Origin: Rosistilla carotiformis
GTDB taxonomy: Bacteria > Planctomycetota > Planctomycetia > Pirellulales > Pirellulaceae
Reading direction: 5' to 3'
Length of the DNA stretch: 64,000 bases
NCBI RefSeq assembly: GCF_007753095.1
Contig: NZ_CP036348.1
Location: 6,363,411-6,427,410, forward strand
The first letter of the stretch is position 1; each line of letters begins with the position of its first letter. The notes under the pieces were generated by a model. The model was not told the DNA's origin. It saw only the letters and a program-made list of their open reading frames with translations, and searched no databases. Made by a program: the position numbers and the translations under genes. Positions 10,183-20,508 of this stretch are shown piece by piece.

Positions 10183-10710
10183 TTGGCTAGCAAAGATCTG
10201 ATTTTTAATCTGGCCGATCTCGATTTTGACGCTCCAATTGGCAACGTCGACGATATCTGCAAGGTCAATCCTCAGCGACACGAGATGCTGCAATTGACAG
10301 CCATCGTCGGGGAGGACATGCAGCGAAATGCTTGCGCCGCCTACAAAGACATCTCGCAAGATGAGTTCTGGGTTCGCGGTCACATGCCGGGCATGCCGCT
10401 GATGCCGGGCGTCGTGATGCTGGAAGCCGCTGCTCAATTGTGCAGTTACTTCACACAAAAACACGACCTACTGGGAGCCGACATGGTCGGCTTCGGTGGT
10501 GTCGACGAGGTCCGCTTTCGCGATCCAGTGCTCCCCGGGGACCGTCTGGTCCTGATGTGCGAACTGACTCGGATCCGCCGCGGCCGGATGATTGTTGCCC
10601 GCTTCCAAGGGGTCGTTCGCGACGGCCTGGCGGTCGAAGGGATCATCAAGGGAATTCCGATTCCGATCAGCGCCTTAAAAGAGACGCTGGCCGCGCGCAG
10701 CAACGCGTAA
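10183..10710 (+). CDS. FabZ-like (3R)-hydroxyacyl-ACP dehydratase (hotdog fold)
   Basis: The protein has 175 residues and starts at a TTG. The family signature FWVRGHMPGMPLMPG is followed by EAAAQ, placing the catalytic His at 67 and Glu at 81, as in FabZ dehydratases. These dehydrate 3-hydroxyacyl-ACP in fatty acid synthesis in the cytoplasm. It is longer than a typical FabZ (about 150 residues) because of a 45-residue N-terminal extension. No other fatty acid gene is nearby, so a different hotdog substrate is possible. The only gene close upstream on its strand is the 32-residue frame. Confidence 0.85.
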   Translation: MASKDLIFNLADLDFDAPIGNVDDICKVNPQRHEMLQLTAIVGEDMQRNACAAYKDISQDEFWVRGHMPGMPLMPGVVMLEAAAQLCSYFTQKHDLLGADMVGFGGVDEVRFRDPVLPGDRLVLMCELTRIRRGRMIVARFQGVVRDGLAVEGIIKGIPIPISALKETLAARSNA

Positions 10711-10997
10711 CTTCTTTCGACGCGTACACTTGGGTGAGCGAAGCGGCACGCTTTCGCCACCCGCCGGTTTTTCCGCCGCTTGCGAACCATTCTGCTGGCC
10801 TCGCCAACGCTTGCTGCAACAATGATTTAGGTTGCAACCCAGCTTCTACCGTCGCGGCCGCTATATCTCCGTGTCCTGAATTGGCGTGAGATTTGCTGAC
10901 CCTAAAGCGTCCGCTGTGACGTTGCAGATTTGGCAGAATCTCATGTAAAAACGACACGTGGTTTACGATTCTACAAACGACCGAGGAGAGTCAACCG

Positions 10998-12488
10998 ATG
11001 GAAAGAATGTGGAAAAGTGTGTCTTTTGTGCTGGGCAGTCTCCTGGTCGGCACGTTGCTGTCGGGGGTACTTCTAAGCTTGCCCGCAGGCATGCATTCCA
11101 ACGTGCTCGCCCAACGCGACATCAATCCCCAAAACCTTCAAACCGCAAACGACCTCTCAACAGCCTTTCGAACGGTCGCAATTTCGATGCGGCCCAGCGT
11201 CGTGAGCATCAATTCGCTACAGAAGGCACGCGTCGCCCGCGGTGGAACTCGCGGGATCCCCGACGGAATCCTGGAAGGCCTGCCCCCCGAACTCCGCGAC
11301 CAGTTGTTTGGCCCCGGGTTTGGTGACAGCGGATCGGCGGCGCCCCAGAAATCAGGGGTCGGAAGCGGCGTGATCATTCGTGCCGATGGCTACATCTTGA
11401 CCAACAACCACGTTGTCGAAGGGGCCGATGCCCTGGAGGTCGAACTGTCCGACCGCCGCCGCGTCGCAGCCACGATTGTTGGCACCGATCCAGAGACCGA
11501 CTTGGCTGTGATTAAGATTGACGCCCCCAACCTGGAACCCGCTCCGCTGGGCGATTCCGATACGATGCAGGTCGGCGACTGGGTGTTAGCGATGGGCAGC
11601 CCCTTCGGTTTGGAACAGACCGTAACCGCGGGCATCATCAGTGCGAAGAACCGTGTCCAAGGGATCGTCGGCCACGGCGAAGGCTTTGAGGATTTCTTGC
11701 AGACCGATGCAGCGATCAATCCCGGCAACAGCGGCGGCCCGCTGGTGAATCTGCGTGGCGAGGTGATTGGTATCAACACGGCGATCGCGTCGCGCAGCGG
11801 CGGATACAACGGCATCGGATTTACGATCCCCACCTCGCTGGCCCGCCCGATCGTCGACAGCCTGATCGAATCGGGTTCGGTTCGCCGCGGATTCCTGGGA
11901 GCGAAACTGGGACCGATCGACGAAAAACGAATGCAACAGCTGGGACTTCCCAACATGGTCGGTGCCTACATCGATCAAGTGCTTGAAGGCCAGCCCGCGC
12001 ACCTGGGTGGGCTGCAACCCGGAGACGTGGTTGTCGAAGTCAATGGCCGCGAGATTCGCGACCTGTTGCAGTTGCGAAACATTGTCGCGCTGACCCCCCC
12101 CGATGGCACCCTGAAGTTCAAAGTTATCCGCGCCTCAAAGCCCGTCATGCTAACGATCGTCTTGGGTGAACGAACCAATGCGGCCCTGGCCCGCTTCAAT
12201 CCCGGCGGCAAAGTCTGGGGTGCCGACATGGAACCGTTGACCGAAGAGACGGCGCAACAATTGGGACTGCGATCCACCAGCGGGTTGTTGGTCACCAACG
12301 TCACCGAAGAGAGTGCCGCAGCTAGCGCGGGACTCGACGCGGGCGATGTGATCCTGCGCGTCAACGGCCAACCGATCAACAGTGTCGACCAGTTGAAACA
12401 ACTGATCGAACAGTCGCAACAGGCGGGCCGTCCGTTGCAATTAGTCGTCAAACGTGGCAACACTCGCGGCCTGGTGACGATCGAATAG
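10998..12488 (+). CDS. HtrA/DegP-family serine protease with two PDZ domains
   Basis: The protein has 496 residues, and GAGGAG precedes the ATG. An N-terminal signal or anchor helix covers residues 6-30. The trypsin-like domain carries the triad His138 (TNNHVVEGAD), Asp168 (DPETDLAVIKID) and Ser245 (NPGNSGGPLVN). Two PDZ domains follow, at about 300-385 and 400-495, each with the GD(V)-motif (QPGDVVVEVNG and DAGDVILRVNG). It is a periplasmic quality-control protease and chaperone that degrades misfolded envelope proteins. It is monocistronic. Confidence 0.95.
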   Translation: MERMWKSVSFVLGSLLVGTLLSGVLLSLPAGMHSNVLAQRDINPQNLQTANDLSTAFRTVAISMRPSVVSINSLQKARVARGGTRGIPDGILEGLPPELRDQLFGPGFGDSGSAAPQKSGVGSGVIIRADGYILTNNHVVEGADALEVELSDRRRVAATIVGTDPETDLAVIKIDAPNLEPAPLGDSDTMQVGDWVLAMGSPFGLEQTVTAGIISAKNRVQGIVGHGEGFEDFLQTDAAINPGNSGGPLVNLRGEVIGINTAIASRSGGYNGIGFTIPTSLARPIVDSLIESGSVRRGFLGAKLGPIDEKRMQQLGLPNMVGAYIDQVLEGQPAHLGGLQPGDVVVEVNGREIRDLLQLRNIVALTPPDGTLKFKVIRASKPVMLTIVLGERTNAALARFNPGGKVWGADMEPLTEETAQQLGLRSTSGLLVTNVTEESAAASAGLDAGDVILRVNGQPINSVDQLKQLIEQSQQAGRPLQLVVKRGNTRGLVTIE

Positions 12489-12542
12489 CCCGCTGGCAAG
12501 CGCCGATAACATTCGGCTTTGCGATCCGGAAGCCCAACGCCA

Positions 12543-12560
12543 GCCCGACACAAGTCGGGC
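12543..12560. terminator. Stem-loop after htrA-like gene
   Basis: GCCCGAC-ACAA-GTCGGGC forms a perfect 7-bp GC-rich hairpin in the gap between the protease stop and the convergent phosphoesterase stop. It has no U-tract, so it may be a weak or Rho-assisted terminator. Confidence 0.4.
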
Positions 12561-12687
12561 CGCAGCGGTCGTGCGGGAGGCAATCCATCGACAGTCCAGA
12601 GCGAATCGTTTCAGGCCCCCCCTGGGCTGTCGAACTCCATCCCGGATTGCCACTCCCGCTCCGATACCGATCGTCGTCCCAACGGCC

Positions 12688-13290
12688 CTAGCCAATGGGA
12701 TGCCAGACACCGCGAGGCCCCGCGTTGATGACGGTCGCGTCACCGATGTGGTCGGTTTGCTCCCAACTGTCATGAACGTGCCCGCAGACAACCAGCGGCG
12801 GCTGCTTCGCCTCAATCGCCTGGCGAATCGATTGACTGCCACGATGGGTGCCCGAGCCGTCGATATCGACACAGTTCCACGGTGGCGAATGCGTCACCAG
12901 AATGCTCCCGGCAGCCATCGGTTTCAACAGCGCGACGGCCTCTTCTTCGCTGAAGTCGTAGCTCCAATCGCCAAACGGCGTCGTCGGGATTCCGCCGCCG
13001 ATTCCAAAAAAAACGAATCCGGCTACGCGAGCGCTCGTGCCATGCAAGACGTGCGCCTGCGGCCAATCGCGGCACGCCTGAGTCAGTTCTTCGACCGATT
13101 CGCCGTTTCCCGGCACTAAGATCGCGGGACAGTCGACCGTTTGCAGGATCTCAATCGTATCGGCCAAGCCCTTGCGTTTGATAGCAAAGTCTCCCGCACC
13201 GACGATCACATCGGCCTGTTTTGCTAGCTCAACCAACGCTCGGGCTGCGTCCTGGTCGCAGTGCAAATCGCTGAACAGCAGCAGCTTCAT
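12688..13290 (-). CDS. Calcineurin-like metallophosphoesterase
   Basis: This 200-residue protein starts at the ATG at 13290, with AGGAG 8 nt upstream. An adjacent in-frame GTG at 13293 is less likely. Metal-binding motifs are present in order: Asp8-x-His10 (FSDLHCD), Gly-Asp34 (GAGDF), Asn62 (PGNGE), His134 (VTHSP) and GHVH at 170-173. This is the complete two-metal phosphoesterase set. Members hydrolyse phosphomonoesters or diesters, and the substrate cannot be told. It converges with the HtrA gene. Confidence 0.9.
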   Translation of the reverse strand: MKLLLFSDLHCDQDAARALVELAKQADVIVGAGDFAIKRKGLADTIEILQTVDCPAILVPGNGESVEELTQACRDWPQAHVLHGTSARVAGFVFFGIGGGIPTTPFGDWSYDFSEEEAVALLKPMAAGSILVTHSPPWNCVDIDGSGTHRGSQSIRQAIEAKQPPLVVCGHVHDSWEQTDHIGDATVINAGPRGVWHPIG

Positions 13291-13446
13291 CACGGTGTCT
13301 CCTGAATCGTCGCGGCAACCTCGGCTCCATCACCGGGGGGCACGAAATCAAAAACCAAATACGGGCGTCTAATGTAGCTTCCACCCGCCGCAACGGCTAC
13401 GATGGACGGCCCCATCCGCCCCCTTCCATTCCTCGCCAGCGGGAGC

Positions 13447-14895
13447 ATGTCAACGATGTTGCCTTCCCACGCCCACCCGAGCGATCGAATTTCACGCCGT
13501 GATCTGCTTCGCTTTGGAGCCGCCGGTCTATCGGCGTCGTCACTACTGCAGATGCGATCGGCCACGGCGGCCGCCCCGCGTCCGCCAACCACCGCGACCA
13601 CCCATGCGTTTGGCCAAGCGAAATCGTGCATTGTGTTGTTCGCATGGGGAGGGATGAGCCACATCGATACGTTGGACGTGAAGCCCGACGCGTCGTCGGA
13701 TATTCGCAGCATCTTCCATCCGATCGCGACGCGCACGCCGGGCTACTACGTTTCCGAACACCTGCCGAATATTGCTCAACAGACGCACCGGATGGCGATC
13801 GTTCGCAGTGTGCATCACAACGCGCCATCGCATCGCTCGGGAGCGTATTGGAATTTGACCGGTCATGAGCCGCCGAACCTCAGCGGCAACTGGGAGGCAT
13901 CGCGCGACGATTGGCCCTGCATTGGAGCGATGGTCTGGGATGCCAAGTTGAACCAACGTGGCAGCGATCTCGAAAAGCGGCTCGCCGCCGATGGCCTCTC
14001 GGGAGCGGTCTGCCTGCCGTATTCGATGTACGATGGCGGCCGAGCCAATGGGCAGGACGGTGGCTTCTTGGGGATGCATCGCGATCCGATGATCATCAAG
14101 CCGCGCGAAGGGAAACTCTACGAGGGAGTCAGCCCCAATTCGGGACACATCGATCTGGAGCTGGTCGAAGGCTTGGATCGCGCCCGCTTGTCCAGCCGGC
14201 GGCAATTGCTGTCGCAGATCGACGGCAGCCGCGACCTCCAAACGACCGAAGGAATGCAGGGGATGGCCCGGCACCAAACCCAAGCGCTCGACATGTTGCT
14301 GAGCGAACGGGTCCAGCGGACGTTCGACCTCAACAGCGAACCGGCAGCGATTCGAGAACGCTACGGAATGCACATCTGCGGACAAAGCGTCCTGACGGCG
14401 AGGAAGTTGACCGAGGCGGGGGTCCCCCTGGTGACCGTTTACTGCAGTGCTGGCGACCTCAACGGCAGCGTGGGAGCGCATTGGGACACGCACGGCAATG
14501 GCTTCAACCGACTCAAAAATCAAATGATTCCACCTTGGGATCAGGCCTCCGCGGCATTGCTGGACGATCTTTCGGCCAGTGGCCGATTGGACGAAACGCT
14601 GGTCGTCTGGCTGACCGAATTTGGACGCACCCCGCGAGTCAATCCCGGCGGCGGTCGCGACCACTATCCAAACGTCTATTCCGTTGCATTTGCCGGCGCG
14701 GGAATCGCGGGGGGGCTGGTTTACGGCAAGAGCGACCGCAATGGTGCCGAGCCACTGGAACAGCCCTGCGGACCTGCGGATCTGCACGCGACGATCTTTC
14801 ACGCCCTGGGGATCTCCGAGAATCTCACGCTCTACGACACGCTGGGACGGCCGCTAGCAGCCTGCGACGGCCGGCCGCTGCCGCTGTTCGCCTGA
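13447..14895 (+). CDS. DUF1501 Tat-exported protein (sulfatase/phosphatase-like fold)
   Basis: I choose the ATG at 13447, which has GGGAG upstream, over the frame start at 13402. The product has 482 residues. The N-terminus has the twin-arginine signal ISRRDLLRFGAAGLSASSLL, so export is folded and Tat-dependent. The DUF1501 domain shows WGGMSHIDTLDVKP and ends with a metal-site-like EFGRTPRVNPGGGRDHYP. These proteins are abundant in planctomycetes, usually beside DUF1549/DUF1553 cytochrome genes. Here it is alone, with rhomboid downstream. The true activity is unproven. Confidence 0.9.
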   Translation: MSTMLPSHAHPSDRISRRDLLRFGAAGLSASSLLQMRSATAAAPRPPTTATTHAFGQAKSCIVLFAWGGMSHIDTLDVKPDASSDIRSIFHPIATRTPGYYVSEHLPNIAQQTHRMAIVRSVHHNAPSHRSGAYWNLTGHEPPNLSGNWEASRDDWPCIGAMVWDAKLNQRGSDLEKRLAADGLSGAVCLPYSMYDGGRANGQDGGFLGMHRDPMIIKPREGKLYEGVSPNSGHIDLELVEGLDRARLSSRRQLLSQIDGSRDLQTTEGMQGMARHQTQALDMLLSERVQRTFDLNSEPAAIRERYGMHICGQSVLTARKLTEAGVPLVTVYCSAGDLNGSVGAHWDTHGNGFNRLKNQMIPPWDQASAALLDDLSASGRLDETLVVWLTEFGRTPRVNPGGGRDHYPNVYSVAFAGAGIAGGLVYGKSDRNGAEPLEQPCGPADLHATIFHALGISENLTLYDTLGRPLAACDGRPLPLFA

Positions 14896-15093
14896 ACCAT
14901 TGGGGCGGAGAAGGGAAGCGACGGCCAGGGGCGATCGAGAACCCGACGGCCTCGCACACCGGCCGATGCGGCTCGATGGAAACACCGATTTGCCGGGGCA
15001 TTGCCTACGGACGCTACTTGAGGCGATATCGGCTTGCGATACACTCATTGGACAGAATCTCTTTCCTGACCGCCCCTCAAGGATACCCGCGCA

Positions 15094-15942
15094 ATGGGTC
15101 TATACGATCGACCGTATTACCAGGACGAAGAACGCTCGAACCTCCCTCCGTCACTGGCGGCTCAATCGTTCGCGGTCGTATTGATCGTTATCAATGTCGC
15201 CGTCTTTTTCGCCGACTTTATCTTTGGCGGCGAAGGTTTTGCGCTGCGGACTGCGATGGAGGTCACACCGCAAACGATCGTCAAACCGTGGCTGTGGTGG
15301 CAGTTCGTGACCTACGGATTTGCCCACGGCAACATGAACCACATCCTGTTCAACATGATCGGGCTGTTCTTCTTCGGGCGAATCGTCGAACAAAGGCTAG
15401 GCAAGTTTGAATTCCTGCGGTTCTATCTCGTGGCGATCATCCTGGGGGGGATCGTCTGGTCACTGCGAGCGAACCTGACCGATTCGCTTGCCCCCGGCGT
15501 GATCGGTGCCTCCGGTGGCGTCGTCGCCGTCACGATGCTGTTTATCTTCTGGTATCCGCAGACCGAGATCTATCTGATGATGGTCTTGCCGGTGAAGGCG
15601 TGGGTCGTCGGCGTGATGATGATCGCCGGCAATCTGTTTGGGATGGGGTCCGAAACCACAGCCTTCGACGTCCATCTGGTCGGCATCGCCTTTGCCAGCG
15701 CGTATTACTATTTCCATTGGAATCTCGGCCAGCTATCCCCCGCGGCGCTAACCAAGCTCACCAAACGCAACACACGGCTGAAACTGCACGACCCCGATCG
15801 CCAATCGCGTCAGGAACTACGGGATGCCGACGAAGCCGAAAGGATCCTGCAAAAAATCCACGAGCATGGCGAAGCGAGCCTTACCAACGCCGAACGCAAA
15901 GTCCTCGAACGCCACAGCCGCCGACTCCGCGACCGCCGCTAG
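15094..15942 (+). CDS. Rhomboid-family intramembrane serine protease
   Basis: The protein has 282 residues, with AAGGA upstream. Six or so membrane helices fit a rhomboid core. The catalytic Ser140 is in GASGG and the catalytic His194 in HLVGIAFA. The N-terminal side shows WQFVTYGFAHGNMNHILFNM, the usual helix 2 pattern. The C-terminal 60 residues (from about 222) are cytosolic and basic, with a helical tail. It cleaves membrane proteins within the bilayer, and its substrates are unknown. Confidence 0.93.
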   Translation: MGLYDRPYYQDEERSNLPPSLAAQSFAVVLIVINVAVFFADFIFGGEGFALRTAMEVTPQTIVKPWLWWQFVTYGFAHGNMNHILFNMIGLFFFGRIVEQRLGKFEFLRFYLVAIILGGIVWSLRANLTDSLAPGVIGASGGVVAVTMLFIFWYPQTEIYLMMVLPVKAWVVGVMMIAGNLFGMGSETTAFDVHLVGIAFASAYYYFHWNLGQLSPAALTKLTKRNTRLKLHDPDRQSRQELRDADEAERILQKIHEHGEASLTNAERKVLERHSRRLRDRR

Positions 15943-15970
15943 CGTCAACGCTGCCGATTCCGCAGCGTGC

Positions 15971-18900
15971 CTACTTCTTCCGGCTTTTCCAGAATTGGAA
16001 GCCGGAAATCCGTTCTCCCGCATCGTCGGCTTCGGCTTGCCCATCGCTCACCGGAACTGGTGACGCCGCTTCAGCTGCCGAATCGCTATCGCCACGGAAC
16101 CATCGGGCAATCCGTTGCCCTAGGCTAGGCTTGGCCACCGGTGTGCGATCGGACACATGAAGATGCTGTGCCGCTTGCGTCTGTTTGGCTTCCGTCGTCG
16201 CCAAGGCAACCGGCGCGAAGGTCCGAGACGATGGAGGGACAGGTTCCGATCCGATCATCCCAAAGTCCAACGCATCCAGCGCGTCAACCTTCGCAGCACG
16301 TCGCGACATGTTCACCAAGGGGGTTGCTTTGCCAAGGGGCGCTGTGTTCGCTGCAGTCCGACGCGACGACTGCCCCGCCGCAACCGTTGCGGTCGGTTTG
16401 GAACGGTCCTCTGAATCACCAACATCCGGTTCCGACGACGCAAGCAATGGCGATAAAGCTGGCGACTCGCTCGCGGCATCCGTCAACGAAGCGACCACTT
16501 CCCGCGGTTCCAGTTCGCTGGACGGCGGAAGATCGGAGAGCACCACCGGTACCTGAGTCAACAGCGTGTCGGACGCCCTCGATCGCTTCAGTGCAAGAAA
16601 CGGTCCGAAATCGCTTTCCCGGATTCCTGCGAAGGCAGCATCCCGCATCGACTGCACGTCGGCCACCTCTTCGCTGGTCATGAAGCGATCAAAGATTGCC
16701 ACTTGATCGATCCAAACCTTGCCACCGTCGTGAACTTCAAAGCTGACCTGCAACCGGTTCTCCGGATTGGAGGCGATATCGAGAATCTGAATCCCTGCTT
16801 GGCGATAGGGACTGTCGGTCGCCAGTTCATGTCCGCGACGCTCACTTGTGGGCATCGAACCATCGATCCAAATCGATTCTTCATAGACCCGATCGCCGAT
16901 CTGACCGTTCACGACCATTTTCAATCGCGTCTTGGCAAAGTCATCCTCGGCGCGAACCCGCGCGATGCACAACATACGTCCCGATTCGGGAGAGGCGAAG
17001 GTCTGAGATCGCGCCCAACCGATCGGCGGCGTCGGCCAACCTCGCGGGGTTTCGGTTTGAATGCAGAGTGCACGATCGGTCTCCGAATCGTCCTGTACCA
17101 ATTCCAGCGTCATCCCGGCGCCATGCGCCAGGTCCCACCCAACGATGCTGTCCTGGGAATCGACTTCCGCGAAATCCGCGTTCGGCAACAGCGTCGATTC
17201 TTCCAACTGCAAGTTCTTCGCGGCGTCCAGATGCCGATCGAGCGTCGTCAACCATTGACGCATCTCTTTTGCATCGGCCTGGTCGCGTTGCATGCTCCAA
17301 TCGACGATCTGAACATCCGCCTTCGGCACACGAAACGAAACGATGTCGAACGGGGCAACGCGGACCTGCCAAACGTTGTCGCTTGGTCGCTCGATCGCAG
17401 CATCACAGACCGTTTGAACTTTGACATCCGCAAGATCATCAAAGCGGATCTGCACGTCGGTCGCCCAAGCGGAATTGTTAATGATGTATCCATACCGCGC
17501 AACGGTCGACGCGGCGGACCGCAGCATCACCGTAGGGTCGGCGTCTTTCGAACGCTTGATCGGATCGAAGCGACCACAAGGAAGCGTCCCGAAGGCGGCA
17601 AACAGGTTGCGTCGCGCATCGATCCGTCCGAGGCTGAGATCCGGCAAGGCGTGAACGATCAAGTCGGGATCGCTTGCGGCGATCCGTGGTATCCAATCGG
17701 CTCGCCCCGCCGAACCGATGTGCTGGATCGGCCCATCGCTCGCCAACAACAGGTTCGCTTGCTTGTTCAACGGAATCGCTCGCGACCCACCGGATGCGAA
17801 TTCACCATCGTCGCCGTCACCGCGGCGCGACGATCCGCCCGCAGCATGCGATTGTGATTCGGCAACCCAAACGATCCGCGACGCAGCTGGCTGCGTCCCC
17901 GAGAACGTTCGCTGCAGTCGGCGATGCGCCTCGGTCGGTTGTTGGATTTGATCGATCACAAATAGCTTGTGACGGGCGTCTCCCGCAGCCAACGTTTTCC
18001 CCAAGTTGGCGAACAGCCCTTTTAATTGGCCGTCACACCATGCCCGCAACGCAGGCCCTTCCAAAGAACCGGATTTTGCATCCGCTTTGCCTTGCTTCAA
18101 CACAGCCGATGCTTCCGCATGCACGCGTGGATCGGTCCCCCACGCAGCACCAGGGAACTGCAGATACGTCTGCTGGTCCACAACCACGGCCACTCCGCCA
18201 AACGAAGCATGCCGCGAGTAACCGTCGACCAATTCTTGCACGACCTGTTGGATCGCGGCCTGGACTGCGGGATGCGCGGGATTGTAATACGGGCCTTGGG
18301 GGCCTGAATCTGGATAGGCTTCCCACCACGTTTGCTGCTGGTCGTTGCGGAGCCGAATGCTGTGATCGCCGGCAAGAATCTGTTGCTCCAGAGCGGCCAG
18401 GGGAAAGTCGAATCGCACGGTCGGGATCAACACCAGCTGATGGCGATCGAACATCCGGAACATCAATTCCAAAACGTCCTTGCGAGGCGAACCGCCTCCA
18501 TCGGGGATGCGTTCGCCATTGTCATAAAGCATCGACGGTTCGATGTGATTGCTCGGATAGATCGACCCGCCGCGTCCAGCCACGGTGATCATCGCCGCGG
18601 TGTAGCCTGCGTTGTTCAGCAGTTGCGCCTGCCGCGCGGTCGATTCCCAATAATATTTCCAGTCCTTCAAATCTTTGGCGGTGGGCGATTGCAGATGCGT
18701 TGCCCCGAAACGTGCCCCTGTTTCGGGCGAATCGAGATAGGCGACGACGCCGCGTTGGCCACTGATCCCGCGTGAACTGACCTCCGGCAACGTTGCCGGC
18801 CCGGCGTAGATATGCAACCGCGTCGACGAAGGTTGCGACGCATCGCTCCAACGCGTCACTTCGATCGCCACGTCATCGGCGTCGGGCCAGAAGACCAATT

Positions 18901-20128
18901 GATGTCTTGCCACGGCGCCCGATTGTTCGTCGATGCGAAACTGAGAATCGACCATCACTTGCGGACTTTTCCCGGCGACGCGTAGAACCGACACGTAATA
19001 TTCGGCGGGCTCGTTCCCCTGGCATTCGAGTTCCAGAATGTGCGGCTTCCCCGCATCGGCTCCGGCGATCCGGACCGCTCGCGTTGTCGCTTGGCCAACG
19101 GGATGCCGGTCGGTGCGTGCCGCGTCGCGGCGTGGAGGGGTATCGGCCAGCGCCAGTTGATCCAAATCGACTTCTTCCAGCAGTTTCCAGGCAGTCGTGT
19201 CGATCTCATCCGACGGCGCGTTGGATTCATCCACCACCAGCACTTGGACCTTGCGACGGCTGTGCAACAGCGTCCCGTCCCGAGAGGTCGTGTTGCTTGA
19301 AGACGTAATCTTCAAATCGATTTCGTACGCCCCTTCGGTCGTTGGCATCGGGATCGCAAAGTCACGCAAGTCCTGAAACTGTCCCAAGGCGTCGGTCATC
19401 ACATCCTGAGCGACCTCGGCTAGCGGCGTCCCTCCGCGAGCCGGAGTCAGCGTGGCGGCAAAGTGGACCTTCGTATGGGGGCGCGACGGAACTTCATCCA
19501 ACAACACTTCAAACCGAAACGACTCTCCCGGCGCGAAGATCAGATGCGGCCGCGAATAGATAAGCTTTGTCGGCAGTGGTTCGACGTGAGCTTTCACGAC
19601 CAGACCACCTGGCAATTCAAAGACGGCGGCGGTCTTGCCAAGCGTTGCCAAATCGACCTGATGAGTTTTCGCCGCGGTATCGGCCGCCTGATCTCCTTGC
19701 AATCCAAACATCAGCCGCGTCGAAGATGTCAATTCCGATTCAAACGCAAAACCACCTTGAGTGTGGGGGGTGGCGGCGAAGACGTCGATCTCGTCGCCAG
19801 CCTGTTGGACGGCGGCCACTTCGTCTCCAACGATCCCAAGACGCCTGAAGTTGATGATCTCGCTGCCATCGAGCGCGAACTTGCCGGTCACGCGTTGCGG
19901 CCGCTTGCTCTCCCACTGAACCCAAACGCGTTTGTAACCGACCGACTGAACTGCCTTGGCTGCGGCCCGGCGTTGATCCAACACCTCTTGGAAGGGTTGT
20001 ACCGCGGGACGCTTTTCCGCGACACGCGTCGGCTGCGCAAAGGGCTGCGGCGGAGCAGCGTGGAGCACGGCGCCACCGATCCAACATGTGACAAAAAGAG
20101 CTCGAGTGATTGGAAACCGTTGGTTCAT
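15971..20128 (-). CDS. Very large secreted protein with glycoside-hydrolase-like central domain
   Basis: I start at the ATG at 20128, giving 1385 residues with a signal peptide ending near LHAAPPQPF. Starting at 20266 would add 46 residues before that leader. About residues 230-480 are beta-rich. Around residues 500-820 there is a TIM-barrel-like stretch similar to GHL10 (DUF187-type) glycosidases, including YYNPAHPAVQAAIQ and GGVAVVVDQQTYLQ. The C-terminal third is low-complexity. I see no clear catalytic pair, so activity is unproven. It is divergent from the LEGRRLLAGD protein (380 bp between starts). Confidence 0.7.
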   Translation of the reverse strand: MNQRFPITRALFVTCWIGGAVLHAAPPQPFAQPTRVAEKRPAVQPFQEVLDQRRAAAKAVQSVGYKRVWVQWESKRPQRVTGKFALDGSEIINFRRLGIVGDEVAAVQQAGDEIDVFAATPHTQGGFAFESELTSSTRLMFGLQGDQAADTAAKTHQVDLATLGKTAAVFELPGGLVVKAHVEPLPTKLIYSRPHLIFAPGESFRFEVLLDEVPSRPHTKVHFAATLTPARGGTPLAEVAQDVMTDALGQFQDLRDFAIPMPTTEGAYEIDLKITSSSNTTSRDGTLLHSRRKVQVLVVDESNAPSDEIDTTAWKLLEEVDLDQLALADTPPRRDAARTDRHPVGQATTRAVRIAGADAGKPHILELECQGNEPAEYYVSVLRVAGKSPQVMVDSQFRIDEQSGAVARHQLVFWPDADDVAIEVTRWSDASQPSSTRLHIYAGPATLPEVSSRGISGQRGVVAYLDSPETGARFGATHLQSPTAKDLKDWKYYWESTARQAQLLNNAGYTAAMITVAGRGGSIYPSNHIEPSMLYDNGERIPDGGGSPRKDVLELMFRMFDRHQLVLIPTVRFDFPLAALEQQILAGDHSIRLRNDQQQTWWEAYPDSGPQGPYYNPAHPAVQAAIQQVVQELVDGYSRHASFGGVAVVVDQQTYLQFPGAAWGTDPRVHAEASAVLKQGKADAKSGSLEGPALRAWCDGQLKGLFANLGKTLAAGDARHKLFVIDQIQQPTEAHRRLQRTFSGTQPAASRIVWVAESQSHAAGGSSRRGDGDDGEFASGGSRAIPLNKQANLLLASDGPIQHIGSAGRADWIPRIAASDPDLIVHALPDLSLGRIDARRNLFAAFGTLPCGRFDPIKRSKDADPTVMLRSAASTVARYGYIINNSAWATDVQIRFDDLADVKVQTVCDAAIERPSDNVWQVRVAPFDIVSFRVPKADVQIVDWSMQRDQADAKEMRQWLTTLDRHLDAAKNLQLEESTLLPNADFAEVDSQDSIVGWDLAHGAGMTLELVQDDSETDRALCIQTETPRGWPTPPIGWARSQTFASPESGRMLCIARVRAEDDFAKTRLKMVVNGQIGDRVYEESIWIDGSMPTSERRGHELATDSPYRQAGIQILDIASNPENRLQVSFEVHDGGKVWIDQVAIFDRFMTSEEVADVQSMRDAAFAGIRESDFGPFLALKRSRASDTLLTQVPVVLSDLPPSSELEPREVVASLTDAASESPALSPLLASSEPDVGDSEDRSKPTATVAAGQSSRRTAANTAPLGKATPLVNMSRRAAKVDALDALDFGMIGSEPVPPSSRTFAPVALATTEAKQTQAAQHLHVSDRTPVAKPSLGQRIARWFRGDSDSAAEAASPVPVSDGQAEADDAGERISGFQFWKSRKK

Positions 20129-20508
20129 TGTATTTCTACCCGATCGGCGAATCGAACCGCCAACACATTCCTTTAGAAGAACGCCCGACGACGGGCCTCT
20201 CCCCCAAATCGGTATCGTCGGCACAGTCGGTGGCAAATCAGGCGAAGTCGGTGCGTTCGATACCATCCCTACCAGAGGAGGTTTGGGTCGTTCGGGTCAG
20301 GCAAGCTGTATTTTGCTATCGCTGGCCATTTGTCACCCGATCGCTGCCCGTTCACGCCTCGGAAGTCACGGGACCGGCTTGCATCCGGCTCGGCGGCCGA
20401 CCGATAATGGGGAGCGGGCGAATCGCGGCGATCGCTCCCTTGGAATCGAACCCGCCGCAACCACAACGCGGAAGGATTGGCCACGCGGAAACTTTAGGGA
20501 CCCGACGC
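20129..20508. other. Divergent intergenic region
   Basis: This region separates the giant secreted protein (minus) and the LEGRRLLAGD protein (plus). An open frame continues upstream of 20509 to 20110, but it carries no signal before the tag at 20509. I treat this as the shared promoter region, and no hexamers are assigned. Confidence 0.45.

Noticed and set aside
13543-14802. Long minus-strand frame (419 codons) opposite the DUF1501 gene
   Set aside because: It is antisense to a gene with a clear Tat signal and conserved domain; its composition is low-complexity Arg/Gln.
13911-15410. Long plus-strand frame (499 codons) overlapping DUF1501 and rhomboid genes
   Set aside because: Out-of-frame shadow of two well-supported genes, with very Arg-rich composition.
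16703-20176. Several plus-strand frames inside the giant secreted gene
   Set aside because: Antisense shadows without start signals or domains; the minus-strand gene is intact with a signal peptide.
20110-20508. Upstream extension of the LEGRRLLAGD protein
   Set aside because: The tag at residues 8-20 of the shorter version is normally N-terminal; the extension would overlap the start of the divergent gene.
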